Below are positions 1 to 8,823 of a stretch of 64,000 bases of DNA, piece by piece. The stretch is taken from assembly GCF_007004645.1 (NCBI RefSeq), contig NZ_ML660026.1, forward strand, positions 1-64,000, written 5' to 3'. The translations under genes were made by a program, and so were the position numbers. The number at the start of each line of letters is the position of its first letter. Positions within the stretch are counted from its first letter, which is position 1. The DNA comes from Aliiroseovarius halocynthiae. GTDB lineage: Bacteria; Pseudomonadota; Alphaproteobacteria; Rhodobacterales; Rhodobacteraceae. The notes beneath the pieces are model-generated. The model made no database searches, was not told the origin of the DNA, and saw nothing but the letters and a program-made list of their open reading frames with translations.

Positions 1-75
1 ATATTGCGCTTTTCGGTTTTCAACACATCACCCCGCATTCTGGGTCATTTGTATTCCTATTCAGAGGGGGTACGT

Positions 76-729
76 TTAGAAGTTTTTTAGGATGTTCAGA
101 ATGCGTTGAAGGTTCTCCTCAGAGAACCCGTAGGTATGTTGGATTGCGTACTCGATCACTCTGTACGCTTCTTGGTTTCGTGGGGCTTTCTTCAGGGCCA
201 CCTTAGTCAAACTTTCAGACAGCTCTTTCGTGGTCAGCTGCTTGGTCTGCTTTTCAGGCTCCACCTCCCCAATCTCTTTCTCGATCTCGTCAAGTTTCCT
301 TTGGGCATTACCACGCTCCCCTTCAGTGGCCGACGGGTCGTCCCTCAGGGCACGTAGACGCTCAACCTTGCGGAGGTCGTCAAGGGTGGCTGAACGGCGT
401 TCTGGTTTGGGGGTTCGTGAAGGTTTCCCTAAGGCGAGGACTTCGCGTATTGAGGTGCATTGGTCAAATGCTACCCGCGAGTGACATTTGGCTTCTGCCA
501 CCTTCATGTACTCGTGCGCCCTCTTTCGGGTGAAGTTACACCACTCTTAGACCCAAGGGATGAACTCCCCATGCTTCAGCTCAGCCTTCTTGTCGATCAG
601 CATCATGCCAATGTCAGCAGCGTAGTGCTTCATCTGGTTCTCACCGCGTTGGATGGTTCGGTGAAGGTCGTTGATCGAGGATGCCAAAAGGGCGCCTGGG
701 GTCGGTGAAGGGGCTGGGGTCGAGATCAT
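76..729 (-). pseudogene. DUF3102-like protein, interrupted by an in-frame TAA
   Basis: Two ORFs on the minus strand lie in the same frame and are separated only by a TAA at 547-549. Read through, they give one protein of about 217 codons with the stop at codon 61. Around the stop the sequence reads HGEFIPWV, stop, EWCNFTRKRAHEYMKVAEAK. This matches the DUF3102 pattern known from phages and islands (a lysine-rich helix, HGxFxPW, then an aromatic/YM.AEA helix). I start it at 729 because an AGGA lies about 10 nt upstream, not at the longer ATG at 786. The C-terminal half is charged, lysine- and glutamate-rich, and has no domain I recognise. A GAA to TAA change would explain the break; recoding or a sequencing error are alternatives. 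It lies inside the integrated element next to the integrase. Confidence 0.6.
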
Positions 730-981
730 ATACTGAAAGTTCCTGCTATGGATTCCGACACCACCTAAGAACCTCAATAAACTCAATCAAGCCTTTATTT
801 TTGCAGATTATTTCATACACCGACTACTGAGTGACGAGCATGTCACTGAACAATATCCAGCCTATTGATACTCTGTAAGTTGCACGGGATTTTCTATCCC
901 CGGCGCTACATTCATTTTTTTTCGGTGACGCAACAAAAAACCGGAAACCTGATAACGCGTAGAGCGCTGCGGCGACCGAAG

Positions 982-2361
982 CTACGCCAGCAAACCCAGA
1001 TCACTCACCTTAAGCAGTGCCTTATGGGTCACCCGCAGCTTCGCCAGTTCACCCCCATAAGCCGTGTCCCCCTCGCCCCCTAAGGTGTGACCAAGAATGA
1101 GGTTTTGCTCCAATGTTGGAACGCCAGCTTCTCGCAGCCAGTCCTTCATTGAATGACGCAAGCTGTGGTTCGTATGGCGAGGGTTAGTTGTGACTTTCCT
1201 GAGGTGTTTCATGAGCGCCTGAGAGGCCCCGTCAGCACCACGGGGCTTGGCATAGGTGTGAAACAGCGGCGTAGCCTCATCAGCACTGTGCGACTCTCTC
1301 ACTGCCTCTTGAGCAGTATCCAGAGCAAGCCCTACAAGTGGCACCTTACGAACCGATGAACGCGTCTTGAGACTGCGAACCGAGTTCGGGCGAATTACAA
1401 GGTGGGGTACTTCGTGATCAAGAATCACCTCATCAACAAGTAGACCTGTTATCTCAGCCATGCGGCAACCTGTACCCGAAAGCAAGTTCCAGATACGAAG
1501 CAACTCACGTGACTTGCATGACCTCTCTAAGCAGCCCCTCATCGCCTTGATTAGATCAACTGGAAGCGGGTCTCGTTCGTCGCGGGCTTCGAGTGTCTGT
1601 GTGGCCTTAGGCATATCTAGCTTTTCAAATGGGTTCCCCATCTTGTCTGACAAATCAAACTCACGGCTACCGATACCAACCATGGCGCGGACCATGTTCA
1701 GTTCACGTTTGACCGACGAAACAGCACGAGGCGTCCCATCTTTCTTGAGCATGGAAAGCATTGCATCTCGAAGGGAGCGGGCATGTTCTCGTTTCAGATC
1801 AAGCAACGCAAAATCCTTCAACGGACCGAACGTGTCAGCCATGTAGCCACAGACGCGGTCAAGGCGAACTGACTTCGGCCTGTCGTCGCCAATCCGCTCT
1901 TTCAGGTACAGTAAACGAGCGTCTTCAAGAGTGTGGGCGGGAGGTAGTTGTTGTGGATTGGCAACCGCTTGAATGAGTGACGAACGAGCGCCCGAGGCCA
2001 ACAGTGCCTCAGCAAGAACCTCCGCTTTGCCGCCATCGACCCAAACACCGAGTTGCTCGTCATACTGGTCATTCAGTCCAGTTACGCCGGACAGCAGTGT
2101 CTTGGCCTCCTCTACATCGACTAGGAATTGCTCTCTTGGGGTCAGCAAAGTTTCTCCACGGGCGATAGAGACTTGCTTGTCAAACTCAGCCATCAACGCG
2201 TGATGCTCTTGCACGAGGGCGGAACCTTCGCGGGCCTTCATCGCCACTTGCAGAAAGGTCTTACCAACTATCGGAACAACATCTTTAGGGAATCGTCTAC
2301 GGAACCGCTTACGGCCACCTGAAAGTTCATCTACGTGGTTGAGTTTCATCGTTATCGCCAT
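982..2361 (-). CDS. Tyrosine recombinase / phage-type integrase
   Basis: Site-specific recombinase of 459 aa that would catalyse integration and excision of the element forming the left edge of the window. The C-terminal catalytic domain shows Arg300 in SGTGCRMAEITGL, the H-x-x-R pair His399/Arg402 in HTNHSLRH, His425 in ILGHT and the nucleophile Tyr435 in DTAYGG. The N-terminal 250 residues hold an arm-binding region and a SAM-like core-binding domain. Its start faces the 3' end of tRNA-Thr 92 bp away, the classic arrangement for an integrase using that tRNA as attachment site. The length is typical of island integrases in alphaproteobacteria. All catalytic residues are present, so it may be active even though the neighbouring gene is broken. 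Confidence 0.9.
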   Translation of the reverse strand: MAITMKLNHVDELSGGRKRFRRRFPKDVVPIVGKTFLQVAMKAREGSALVQEHHALMAEFDKQVSIARGETLLTPREQFLVDVEEAKTLLSGVTGLNDQYDEQLGVWVDGGKAEVLAEALLASGARSSLIQAVANPQQLPPAHTLEDARLLYLKERIGDDRPKSVRLDRVCGYMADTFGPLKDFALLDLKREHARSLRDAMLSMLKKDGTPRAVSSVKRELNMVRAMVGIGSREFDLSDKMGNPFEKLDMPKATQTLEARDERDPLPVDLIKAMRGCLERSCKSRELLRIWNLLSGTGCRMAEITGLLVDEVILDHEVPHLVIRPNSVRSLKTRSSVRKVPLVGLALDTAQEAVRESHSADEATPLFHTYAKPRGADGASQALMKHLRKVTTNPRHTNHSLRHSMKDWLREAGVPTLEQNLILGHTLGGEGDTAYGGELAKLRVTHKALLKVSDLGLLA

Positions 2362-2453
2362 GCTTTGTGTTCCGCCATGTGTCCCAAATGTGTCTCAGGA
2401 CAGCGGCGAAAAGCCCAATAAACCAAGGAAATAAGGCGAACAAGTATGTTCGG

Positions 2454-2480
2454 TGGTGCCCCCACACGGACTCGAACCGC
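2454..2480. other. Putative attachment site (attL/attR core) at the tRNA-Thr 3' end
   Basis: Inference from position. The integrase lies just beyond the tRNA 3' end and the element extends toward coordinate 1, so the 3' part of the tRNA gene should be one copy of the att direct repeat. The second copy would be at the far end of the element outside the window; I found none inside. Confidence 0.35.
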
Positions 2481-2529
2481 GGACCTACTGATTACAAATC
2501 AGTTGCTCTACCAGCTGAGCTATAGGGGC
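2454..2529 (-). tRNA. tRNA-Thr(UGU)
   Basis: A 76-nt cloverleaf on the minus strand. The acceptor GCCCCTA pairs with TGGGGGC, the D stem is GCTC/GAGC, and the anticodon stem ACTGA/TCAGT encloses the loop TTTGTAA with anticodon TGT. The T stem CGCGG/CCGTG carries TTCGAGT. Discriminator A and CCA are encoded. The 3' end points at the integrase gene. Confidence 0.95.
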
Positions 2530-2575
2530 ACTCGGGGACGATCTAATTGCTTCTTTCGAAAGGTGCAAGCAAAAT

Positions 2576-4237
2576 TCAACGGCGGCTCGCACGGGCCATC
2601 AATGCGACTGCACAGAGACCGACAGAAATGACCATCAACGCGGGGGGCGCGGCTTGCCCCAACTGTTCCAGCGACGCCTGTTCATAAACGCGCGTGGCCA
2701 ATGTTCCATAGTTAAATGGGCGTAAAAGCAAGGTCGCTGGCAGCTCTTTTACGCTGTCTACAAAGACAAGCAAAAGTGCCGTCCCCACTGAACCGCGGAT
2801 CAGAGGAAAATAGACCTCAATCAAGGTTCCACGGGCGGAACGGCCCAATGATCGCGCCGCCATCGGGATATTGGGCGAGACTCGTTCGAACGCGGCATCA
2901 CTGGCACCTTGGGCGATGGCAAAAAAGCGCACACAGTAAGCATAGATTACGGCGAAGGCCGTTCCCGTCATAACCAACCCCGGGTCCCAGCCAGTCACAG
3001 CGAGGATCCCATCGGCCATGGCGTTATCCGCCGCAGCCATTGGGATCAGGATACCAATACCAAGAACTGCGCCGGGGGCAGCATAGCCAATCGTCGTAAT
3101 CGGCATTAACTTGCGTGCCAACACGCTGCCCGAAAGGCGCACGCCATAAACCAAAAACAATGCGCCAAGCACTGAAACAAGTGCGGCAACCGAACCGACT
3201 GTCAATGTATGGACCAGCGCGGAGAAAAGCCCATTGGACAGCCAGTACTCGGGTTTTGACACAGCATGCGAGAACAGGACGATGACAGGCAGTACAAAGC
3301 CAATCGCGAATGGAATCGCACAGGCAGTAAAGGCTGCCAGCCCGGACCAACGCCCCAACTGACGTGGTTCGACAGGACGACTTTGACGCGACATGCGATA
3401 GAAACGGCTTTTTGAACGACCGATTTTCTCGAGCGCGGCGAGCACAAGCACGAAGCCTAGGATAACCAATGCAATTTGAGCCGCGCCGCCTGCATTGTGG
3501 CCCTCGAGCCAAACCGTGAAGATCCCCGTAGTCAGGGTCTGTACAGCGAAGTAATCCACGACCCCAAAATCCGAAACCGTCTCCATCATCACAATGGCTA
3601 CTCCAGCCGCAATGGCAGGGCGCGCAAGTGGAAGACCCACGCGCCAGAACCGCGCAAACGGCCCTGCCCCCAGAGCGCGGGCGACCTCGTACGCATCTGC
3701 GGATTGCTCTCGAAACGCCGCGCGGGCTAACAAAAACACATAAGGGTTCAATGCAGCTGCAAGCACAATAATGGCAGCCCAGCGCGACCGAATTTCTGGA
3801 AACCAATAGTCCCGCGCCGTTTCCCAGCCAAACAATGTCCGAAGCCCCGTCTGCAAGGGGCCTGCATATTCCAGAAAATCAACCAGCGCATAGGCGCCTA
3901 CATAGGCCGGGATGGCCAACGGGGTCAGCAAAAGCCACTCAAGCCAGCGCGCACCAGGAAAGCGATACATAGTAATCAACCAAGCAGCGCCCGTACCCAC
4001 AGAGGCCGAGGCGATCCCCACTGACAGAGAAATAACCACCGTGTTGGTCACATAGCGCGGCAGGGTTGTTGCCATCAGATGTGGCCACGCATTTTCTTCG
4101 GGCGTGAAGGCCAGCCACAGAATCGAGAGAATGGGCAGAACCACCAGAAATGCGATCACAAATGCCCCGATGGACCAGACGTTTATACGATGCCAAACGC
4201 GCGCGGACGCCTCTATCTGAGTCTTTTGCTCAACCAT
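2576..4237 (-). CDS. Iron(III)-type ABC transporter permease (FbpB-like)
   Basis: Inner-membrane permease of 553 aa with two tandem binding-protein-dependent transport domains, about six membrane segments each, as in the FbpB/SfuB family for ferric ions. Two EAA loops that contact the ATPase are visible: one around residues 180-210 (YEVARALGAGPFARFWRVGL) and one in the second half (MAARSLGRSARGTLIEVYFP). The start is at 4237; the Shine-Dalgarno sequence is weak. No substrate-binding protein or ATPase gene lies beside it: the next gene upstream is divergent and tRNA-Thr is downstream. The partners must be encoded elsewhere. Other metal or thiamine permeases of this superfamily look alike, so the iron substrate is an assignment by family only. 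Confidence 0.85.
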   Translation of the reverse strand: MVEQKTQIEASARVWHRINVWSIGAFVIAFLVVLPILSILWLAFTPEENAWPHLMATTLPRYVTNTVVISLSVGIASASVGTGAAWLITMYRFPGARWLEWLLLTPLAIPAYVGAYALVDFLEYAGPLQTGLRTLFGWETARDYWFPEIRSRWAAIIVLAAALNPYVFLLARAAFREQSADAYEVARALGAGPFARFWRVGLPLARPAIAAGVAIVMMETVSDFGVVDYFAVQTLTTGIFTVWLEGHNAGGAAQIALVILGFVLVLAALEKIGRSKSRFYRMSRQSRPVEPRQLGRWSGLAAFTACAIPFAIGFVLPVIVLFSHAVSKPEYWLSNGLFSALVHTLTVGSVAALVSVLGALFLVYGVRLSGSVLARKLMPITTIGYAAPGAVLGIGILIPMAAADNAMADGILAVTGWDPGLVMTGTAFAVIYAYCVRFFAIAQGASDAAFERVSPNIPMAARSLGRSARGTLIEVYFPLIRGSVGTALLLVFVDSVKELPATLLLRPFNYGTLATRVYEQASLEQLGQAAPPALMVISVGLCAVALMARASRR

Positions 4238-4323
4238 GCTTTGGCTTTAACCTGAAATCTGTTTAACTGTCCAGAAATCCCCAGTATGTTTCACTGTGCA
4301 GGACAAAAGAACACAGGCGCCCC

Positions 4324-5202
4324 ATGAAAATCGCGATCCATATCGGTGCACATTGTACAGATGGCGACCATCTGACCAAATCGTTGCTGAAAAACGCCGA
4401 TCAATTGCTGTCACACGGCGTCGCAGTTCCTGGCCCGATGCGCTATCGTGGCCTGCTGGGACAGATCATGGTCAAGCTAAAGGGAAGTGTCGCAACGGTC
4501 GAGACTCAGGACATGCTGATTGACGAACTGGTCGACTCGCAGAAGGTTGATCGGGTCATCTTGGGACATCAGCATTCGCTGGGTGTGCATCACCGAGCTT
4601 TGGAAGATCGTCGCCTCTATCCACTTGCAGAGCGAAACACAGCCTGGATGAGAAATGTATTCCCGGATCACGAGGTTAGTTTCTTCCTTGGAATCAGCAA
4701 TATCGCCAATTTCTACCCTGATATCATTGACGCCGTGAACGATGATCAGCGCCCGCCAATCTTGGAAACGATTGATCCGCGCGATCTGTTCTGGTCCGAT
4801 GTCGTCGAGAACATCCGCACTGCTTGTCCCGATGCGCCGATAACTGTGTGGTGCAACGAAGATACCCCCGTGATCTGGCCCGACGTCATGCGCAGCATTG
4901 CGGGGCTCGCACCATCTGTCTCGCTGAACTCCGGTGAGTTCGATATTCTTGAACAGATTACCGCGCGTGAAGGCATGGCCCGTTTGCGGGCCTATGTGGA
5001 TGAGAATCCGTTTCAGTCCAGCGCGCAGCGCGCGCGTATCTTAAACGCGTTCATGGAAAAATTCGCGCGAGATGACACAGTTGAAAGGGAGGTCTCGCTA
5101 CCAGGGTGGACGCAGGATCTGGTGGACGATCTGTCTGAAAACTATGAGCGTGACCTACAAGACATCGCAAGCATTACCGGCGTTACATTGTTGACCCCAT
5201 AA
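4324..5202 (+). CDS. Sulfotransferase-like protein of unknown function
   Basis: A 292-aa cytoplasmic protein. The first 35 residues (MKIAIHIGAHCTDGDHLTKS, then SLLKNADQLLSHGVAVPG) resemble the opening strand, loop and helix of bacterial sulfotransferase-like proteins, which usually read HIGxxKTGTTxLQ with an N/L-rich helix behind. The canonical KTGTT 5'-phosphosulfate loop is replaced by CTDGDHL, so PAPS binding is doubtful. The C-terminal half contains a possible 3'-phosphate region but no motif I can assign firmly. It is monocistronic and divergent from the ABC permease with an 86-bp gap. Roseobacters often carry such a gene, but I know no assigned role. Confidence 0.5.
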   Translation: MKIAIHIGAHCTDGDHLTKSLLKNADQLLSHGVAVPGPMRYRGLLGQIMVKLKGSVATVETQDMLIDELVDSQKVDRVILGHQHSLGVHHRALEDRRLYPLAERNTAWMRNVFPDHEVSFFLGISNIANFYPDIIDAVNDDQRPPILETIDPRDLFWSDVVENIRTACPDAPITVWCNEDTPVIWPDVMRSIAGLAPSVSLNSGEFDILEQITAREGMARLRAYVDENPFQSSAQRARILNAFMEKFARDDTVEREVSLPGWTQDLVDDLSENYERDLQDIASITGVTLLTP

Positions 5203-5221
5203 AAAGGGCCCCGAAGGGCCC
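5201..5221 (-). terminator. Intrinsic terminator of the DUF2312 gene
   Basis: Read on the minus strand: GGGCCC stem, TTCG tetraloop, GGGCCC, then TTTTT. It lies 25 bp past the stop of the DUF2312 gene. The plus-strand gene ending at 5202 would read through the same stem without a T-run. Confidence 0.8.
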
Positions 5222-5245
5222 AATTCCGCGCGTATCAAAGCCAGC

Positions 5246-5506
5246 TTACATACCCAAGGCTTCTTTATACATATCCAGAACGGCTTCTTCTTCCGCTATG
5301 TCATTGGGTTCACGCTTACGCAGAGCGATTACTTTGCGCATGACCTTGGTGTCGTACCCACGACCCTTGGCCTCGGACATCACCTCTTTCTGATGGTCGG
5401 CGATGTCCTTCTTTTCCATTTCCAGACGTTCGTAACGTTCTACGAACTGGCGAAGCTCGTCTGCGGTCACGCGATAGCTGCTTTGGGTCTGATGATCTTC
5501 GTCCAT
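5246..5506 (-). CDS. gapR: DUF2312 / GapR-family DNA-binding protein
   Basis: An 86-aa protein of the DUF2312 family, which includes GapR of Caulobacter, a nucleoid-associated protein that binds overtwisted AT-rich DNA and helps topoisomerases ahead of replication and transcription. Family features visible are the TADELRQFVERYERLEMEKK helix (residues 14-33), the KEVMSEAKGRGYDTKVMRK segment (43-61) and the acidic tail EEEAVLDMYKEALGM. The length matches the family (80-90 aa). Its ATG is preceded by AGAGGG. It is a single gene closed by a strong terminator. Confidence 0.85.
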   Translation of the reverse strand: MDEDHQTQSSYRVTADELRQFVERYERLEMEKKDIADHQKEVMSEAKGRGYDTKVMRKVIALRKREPNDIAEEEAVLDMYKEALGM

Positions 5507-5658
5507 TGGGCCCTCTTACCTGTGATGGTTGCCCGCAAATCGTGACAGGCGTTGCTGCTAACCGCTTTAGCCCGACAGATTGATGCCTTCAAGGCCTCAC
5601 AGGACTTGCGCGGCGGCATCCCGCGCGGTAGGCGCAAAGAAATCAAAAGGAGACCGCC

Positions 5659-5874
5659 ATGGAATGGCTGATTATCGTTGGGGCTATCATGTCCGCCATT
5701 GGCCTGATCGGGTTGGTGGCAAGCGCACTCAAAGTCATGAAAGCCAAACGCGAGGGGCTCGAAGAAGCCGCGTTGCGCGCGCGTATGCAAAAAGCTTTGG
5801 TGCTGAATTTGGGCGCGTTGGGCGTGTCGGTTCTGGGCCTGATGTGCGTTATTCTGGGCGTATCGCTAGTGTGA
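5659..5874 (+). CDS. Small two-helix membrane protein
   Basis: A 71-aa protein with a hydrophobic helix at about residues 3-25, a short basic and acidic cytoplasmic stretch (KVMKAKREGLEEAALRARMQK) and a second helix at about 47-70. A good Shine-Dalgarno AAAGGAG stands 8 nt before the ATG. I do not recognise a family; such small inner-membrane proteins occur in Rhodobacterales. It lies alone between the divergent DUF2312 gene and the converging beta-oxidation gene. Confidence 0.6.
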   Translation: MEWLIIVGAIMSAIGLIGLVASALKVMKAKREGLEEAALRARMQKALVLNLGALGVSVLGLMCVILGVSLV

Positions 5875-5917
5875 GACGTGGTGGGGCCGCTCCCGGCCCC
5901 CTCGAACTCGCAAGCGT

Positions 5918-8002
5918 CTAAAGGTCGCCGAAGCTTCGTCCGTTCTTGATCAACTCATCAAACAGTGGGGATGGCACCCAGAAACGCGGCTCCTCGCTTT
6001 GCCAGTTGATCAGAGCGTTCTTCACAGTCAATAGTCCCGCCTGATCTGCGGCCATCATCGGCCCGCCGCGATACCGTGGAAAACCATAGCCATACAACAG
6101 AACAACATCAACATCTGAAGGCCGCAGCGCAACCCCCTCAGACACCAGACGCGCGCCTTCATTCGCCATCGCAAAGACACATCTCTGTTGTATTTCCTGC
6201 TGCGAAAATGCCCGTAGCGCAACGCCCTTAGAACGTCGCTCAGCCTCGATAATGGCCAGTACGTCCGGATTTTCCACAGGCGTTCCCGCCTGATCATGGA
6301 TATAGTAACCGCGACCGGCTTTCTGGCCGAACCAGCCCTGTTCGCAAATCTTGTCCCCAATCGCAACATAGCGATCTTCCGGCGCACGGCTTGCCGCCAA
6401 ACGCTTTCGCCGCGCCCAGGATATATCTAACCCGGCCATGTCCAGTACCTGATAAGGACCGATGGGAAAACCGTATGCACGCATCGCTGCGTCGATCTGC
6501 GCGGGCGATGCACCATCCTCGAGCATGAAATCCGCTGCCAAGCGGTAGGACGCCAAAACGCGATTTCCGATGAAACCATCTGCTACACTTGCGCGTACTG
6601 GAACTTTGCGCAGTTTACGCGCCAGATCAAACCCGGTAGCAACCACGTTTGGATCAGTCTGGTCGCCCACTACAACCTCGAGTAACTTCATGATGTGCGC
6701 AGGTGAAAAGAAGTGATAGCCGACCACATCCTGTGGGCGCGAAATCGTCGCCGCCAGCGTATCAATATCCAGATACGATGTATTGGTCGCAAGGATCGCG
6801 CCCGGCTTCATCACTGTATCTAGCTGGGTAAAAACGGTGCGCTTGACCTGCTCGTCTTCGAACACCGCCTCGATGATCAGATCGACCGGGGCCAGTTCAT
6901 GCATCGAAGTGGTACTGGTCAAGCGTGCCAATCGCTCGACACCTGTGGCAGTGTCGATGCGGCCCTTGTCGACCGATTTGTCATAATTCGCAACAATGCG
7001 TTGAACGCCACGGTCCAGCGCGTCCTGATCCCGCTCGACCAGCACGACAGGAAACCCCGCATCCAGACAGGAAATCGCAATGCCGGACCCCATGGTCCCT
7101 GCCCCAACAACGCCAATGCTTTTGATGGGCCGCAGCGTTGCACCCTCAAGCTCAGGTATTTTCGAGGCGCGGCGCTCCGCAAAAAACGCATGACGCATTG
7201 CATTGGCCTCAGCACTTGCTTCACAATCGTCAAACGCAGCACGTTCCATCGCGATCCCGGCGTCAAAAGGCAAAATCTGCGCGGCCTCGATACAATCAAC
7301 GATCCGCGCAACCGATGGCAGCGGGTCACTTTTTACCTTTTCACGACGAGCTGCTACTGCATTCACAAACCCTCCGGGGTCTTGCAGTCCCTCGCTCCGA
7401 TCCCGAGTTGGCCGCGTGGCCCCACCATTGGCGATCAGCTGCCCGGCCAACGTCATCGCAGCCGTATCCAGATTGGCCTCTACCACCAGATCTGCCACGC
7501 CCAAATCCAACGCAGTTTGCGCACCAAGCGGTTTGCCCGTCAGCATCAAGTCTAGTGCGACAACTGCACCGACAATCCGAGGCAGACGTTGGGTTCCACC
7601 TCCCCCCGGCAAAACACCCAACTTCACTTCCGGGAGTCCAAACCTGGCCGCTTTTTGCGCGACGCGGTAATGACAGGCCAGCGCGAGCTCAAACCCACCA
7701 CCCAGCGCGCTGCCATGTACCGCTGCGATTGTCGGTTTAGAACAGTCTTCCAACAGCGCGCAGACATCCGACAAAATCGGTGCCTCGCGCGGGCGTCCGA
7801 ATTCACGCACATCCGCTCCGGCAGGGAAGGTTCGCCCTTCGGCCCGCAACACAATCGCCTTCGCCGTCTCATCCGCGACTGCGATCTCAATTTTATCGCT
7901 TAGGCCTGCGCGCACAGCGTGGCTCAGAGCATTAACCGGGGGGTTCTCGATGGTGATGATCGCGACAGAATTATCGACGCGCAGGGTGACGGGCTCGGTC
8001 AT
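5918..8002 (-). CDS. fadJ: Multifunctional enoyl-CoA hydratase / 3-hydroxyacyl-CoA dehydrogenase
   Basis: A 694-aa bifunctional enzyme of fatty-acid beta-oxidation. Residues 1-200 are a crotonase domain with the oxyanion-hole segment SALGGGFELALACHYRVA and a substrate Glu in the LGVLPGGGGTQRLPR region. Around residue 295 begins a Rossmann NAD-binding domain (IGVVGAGTMGSGIAISCLDAG), followed by two C-terminal 3HCDH domains (the first with GYHFFSPAHIMKLLEVV and DGFIGNRVLASYR). Length and order fit the FadJ/peroxisomal MFE1-like enzymes of Rhodobacterales. I start it at 8002, where AAGGAGG lies 5 nt upstream; the ORF could open at 8110 but has no ribosome site there. It is not next to a thiolase. 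The gene symbol is by similarity. Confidence 0.88.
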   Translation of the reverse strand: MTEPVTLRVDNSVAIITIENPPVNALSHAVRAGLSDKIEIAVADETAKAIVLRAEGRTFPAGADVREFGRPREAPILSDVCALLEDCSKPTIAAVHGSALGGGFELALACHYRVAQKAARFGLPEVKLGVLPGGGGTQRLPRIVGAVVALDLMLTGKPLGAQTALDLGVADLVVEANLDTAAMTLAGQLIANGGATRPTRDRSEGLQDPGGFVNAVAARREKVKSDPLPSVARIVDCIEAAQILPFDAGIAMERAAFDDCEASAEANAMRHAFFAERRASKIPELEGATLRPIKSIGVVGAGTMGSGIAISCLDAGFPVVLVERDQDALDRGVQRIVANYDKSVDKGRIDTATGVERLARLTSTTSMHELAPVDLIIEAVFEDEQVKRTVFTQLDTVMKPGAILATNTSYLDIDTLAATISRPQDVVGYHFFSPAHIMKLLEVVVGDQTDPNVVATGFDLARKLRKVPVRASVADGFIGNRVLASYRLAADFMLEDGASPAQIDAAMRAYGFPIGPYQVLDMAGLDISWARRKRLAASRAPEDRYVAIGDKICEQGWFGQKAGRGYYIHDQAGTPVENPDVLAIIEAERRSKGVALRAFSQQEIQQRCVFAMANEGARLVSEGVALRPSDVDVVLLYGYGFPRYRGGPMMAADQAGLLTVKNALINWQSEEPRFWVPSPLFDELIKNGRSFGDL

Positions 8003-8131
8003 AGGTCCTCCTTGATCAGCTTCCTTCAAGGGGCAGATCCGCACCGCATTTGTCAATGGCTGTTGGCGCAAACGGCACACCTTTTCCGACCAATCGGTCG
8101 GATTTACCACCCCGCCAGAGGAAAAAACTTC

Positions 8132-8344
8132 TTAGACAGGCAGATTATCGAATGGATCTTCCGAACCATCCTGCTTCAACTCTTCTTCGAAGTGGCGGAT
8201 CTCCTCTGGTGCAGGTAGTCCCATTTTTTCCAGCTCTGAGAGTTTTTCGCGCAACTGTTCCTGCAGCACATGTCGATCTTCTGGTCGTTTTGCGATCTCG
8301 TCCAAAATTAAGCTTATTGCGACCTTAAGTTCTTCAAAAGCCAT
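8132..8344 (-). CDS. Small conserved hypothetical protein
   Basis: A 70-aa acidic, helical protein with no transmembrane segment. The start has a strong AAAGGGAGG 6 nt upstream, which supports real translation. The sequence (MAFEELKVAISLILDEIAKR, then LREKLSELEKMGLPAPEE) suggests a short coiled coil. It lies between the beta-oxidation enzyme and the DksA-like gene, all on the minus strand, so a shared transcript is possible. I know no function. Confidence 0.6.
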   Translation of the reverse strand: MAFEELKVAISLILDEIAKRPEDRHVLQEQLREKLSELEKMGLPAPEEIRHFEEELKQDGSEDPFDNLPV

Positions 8345-8424
8345 GACGTCCTCCCTTTCATATCAAATCAATAGGCGTCTGGGGCATACTGGATGCCACC
8401 GTCCCTCCTCAGGCAGTGACTTCC

Positions 8425-8751
8425 TTAGGCGTGCTTCGCCGCACAATCCCGGCAAAATGGGGTATGTGGCAGGAGGTTCAGGCGCTCAGGTGAGATTTCA
8501 GCTCCACATTCAGCGCAGTATCCAAATTCACCGTCATCCATCCGGGCAAAGGCGGCCTGAATCTGGGCAATCTCGGTCTGACCGGACGTTCCCAGCCCTT
8601 CCAGCACCTCATCTTCTTCACGCTCGACGGCCAGTTCTTCCCAATCTTTCGATTGGTGGCTGTCCAGCTCGTCTTCGATCTCGTGCAGTCGCTTGTCCAG
8701 CTCTTGCATCCGGGCGTTCAGAATATCGCGGTACCTGTTCACGTCTACCAT
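8425..8751 (-). CDS. DksA/TraR-family zinc-finger protein
   Basis: A 108-aa protein with a long N-terminal coiled-coil-like segment rich in E and D (residues 5-60) and a C-terminal zinc finger YCAECGAEI...FCRDCAAKHA (C-x2-C, 17 residues, C-x2-C). DksA-type proteins enter the RNA polymerase secondary channel and modulate ppGpp responses. This one is shorter than E. coli DksA (151 aa) and resembles the extra TraR/DksA homologues common in alphaproteobacteria. Whether it contacts polymerase is unproven: I cannot identify the tip aspartates with confidence. The start at 8751 has AAGGAGA 6 nt upstream. Confidence 0.82.
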   Translation of the reverse strand: MVDVNRYRDILNARMQELDKRLHEIEDELDSHQSKDWEELAVEREEDEVLEGLGTSGQTEIAQIQAAFARMDDGEFGYCAECGAEISPERLNLLPHTPFCRDCAAKHA

Positions 8752-8823
8752 AGAAGTCTCCTTTGCCCAACTGTGGCGCGGGGCGAAAGAAGCTGCCTTG
8801 ATGCAGGTCAAGCGATGAGATAC

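Noticed and set aside
2373-2397. ATGTGTCCC/ATGTGTCTC repeat as proven integrase arm site
   Set aside because: Only two imperfect copies; mentioned as a possibility inside a finding, not listed as a feature.
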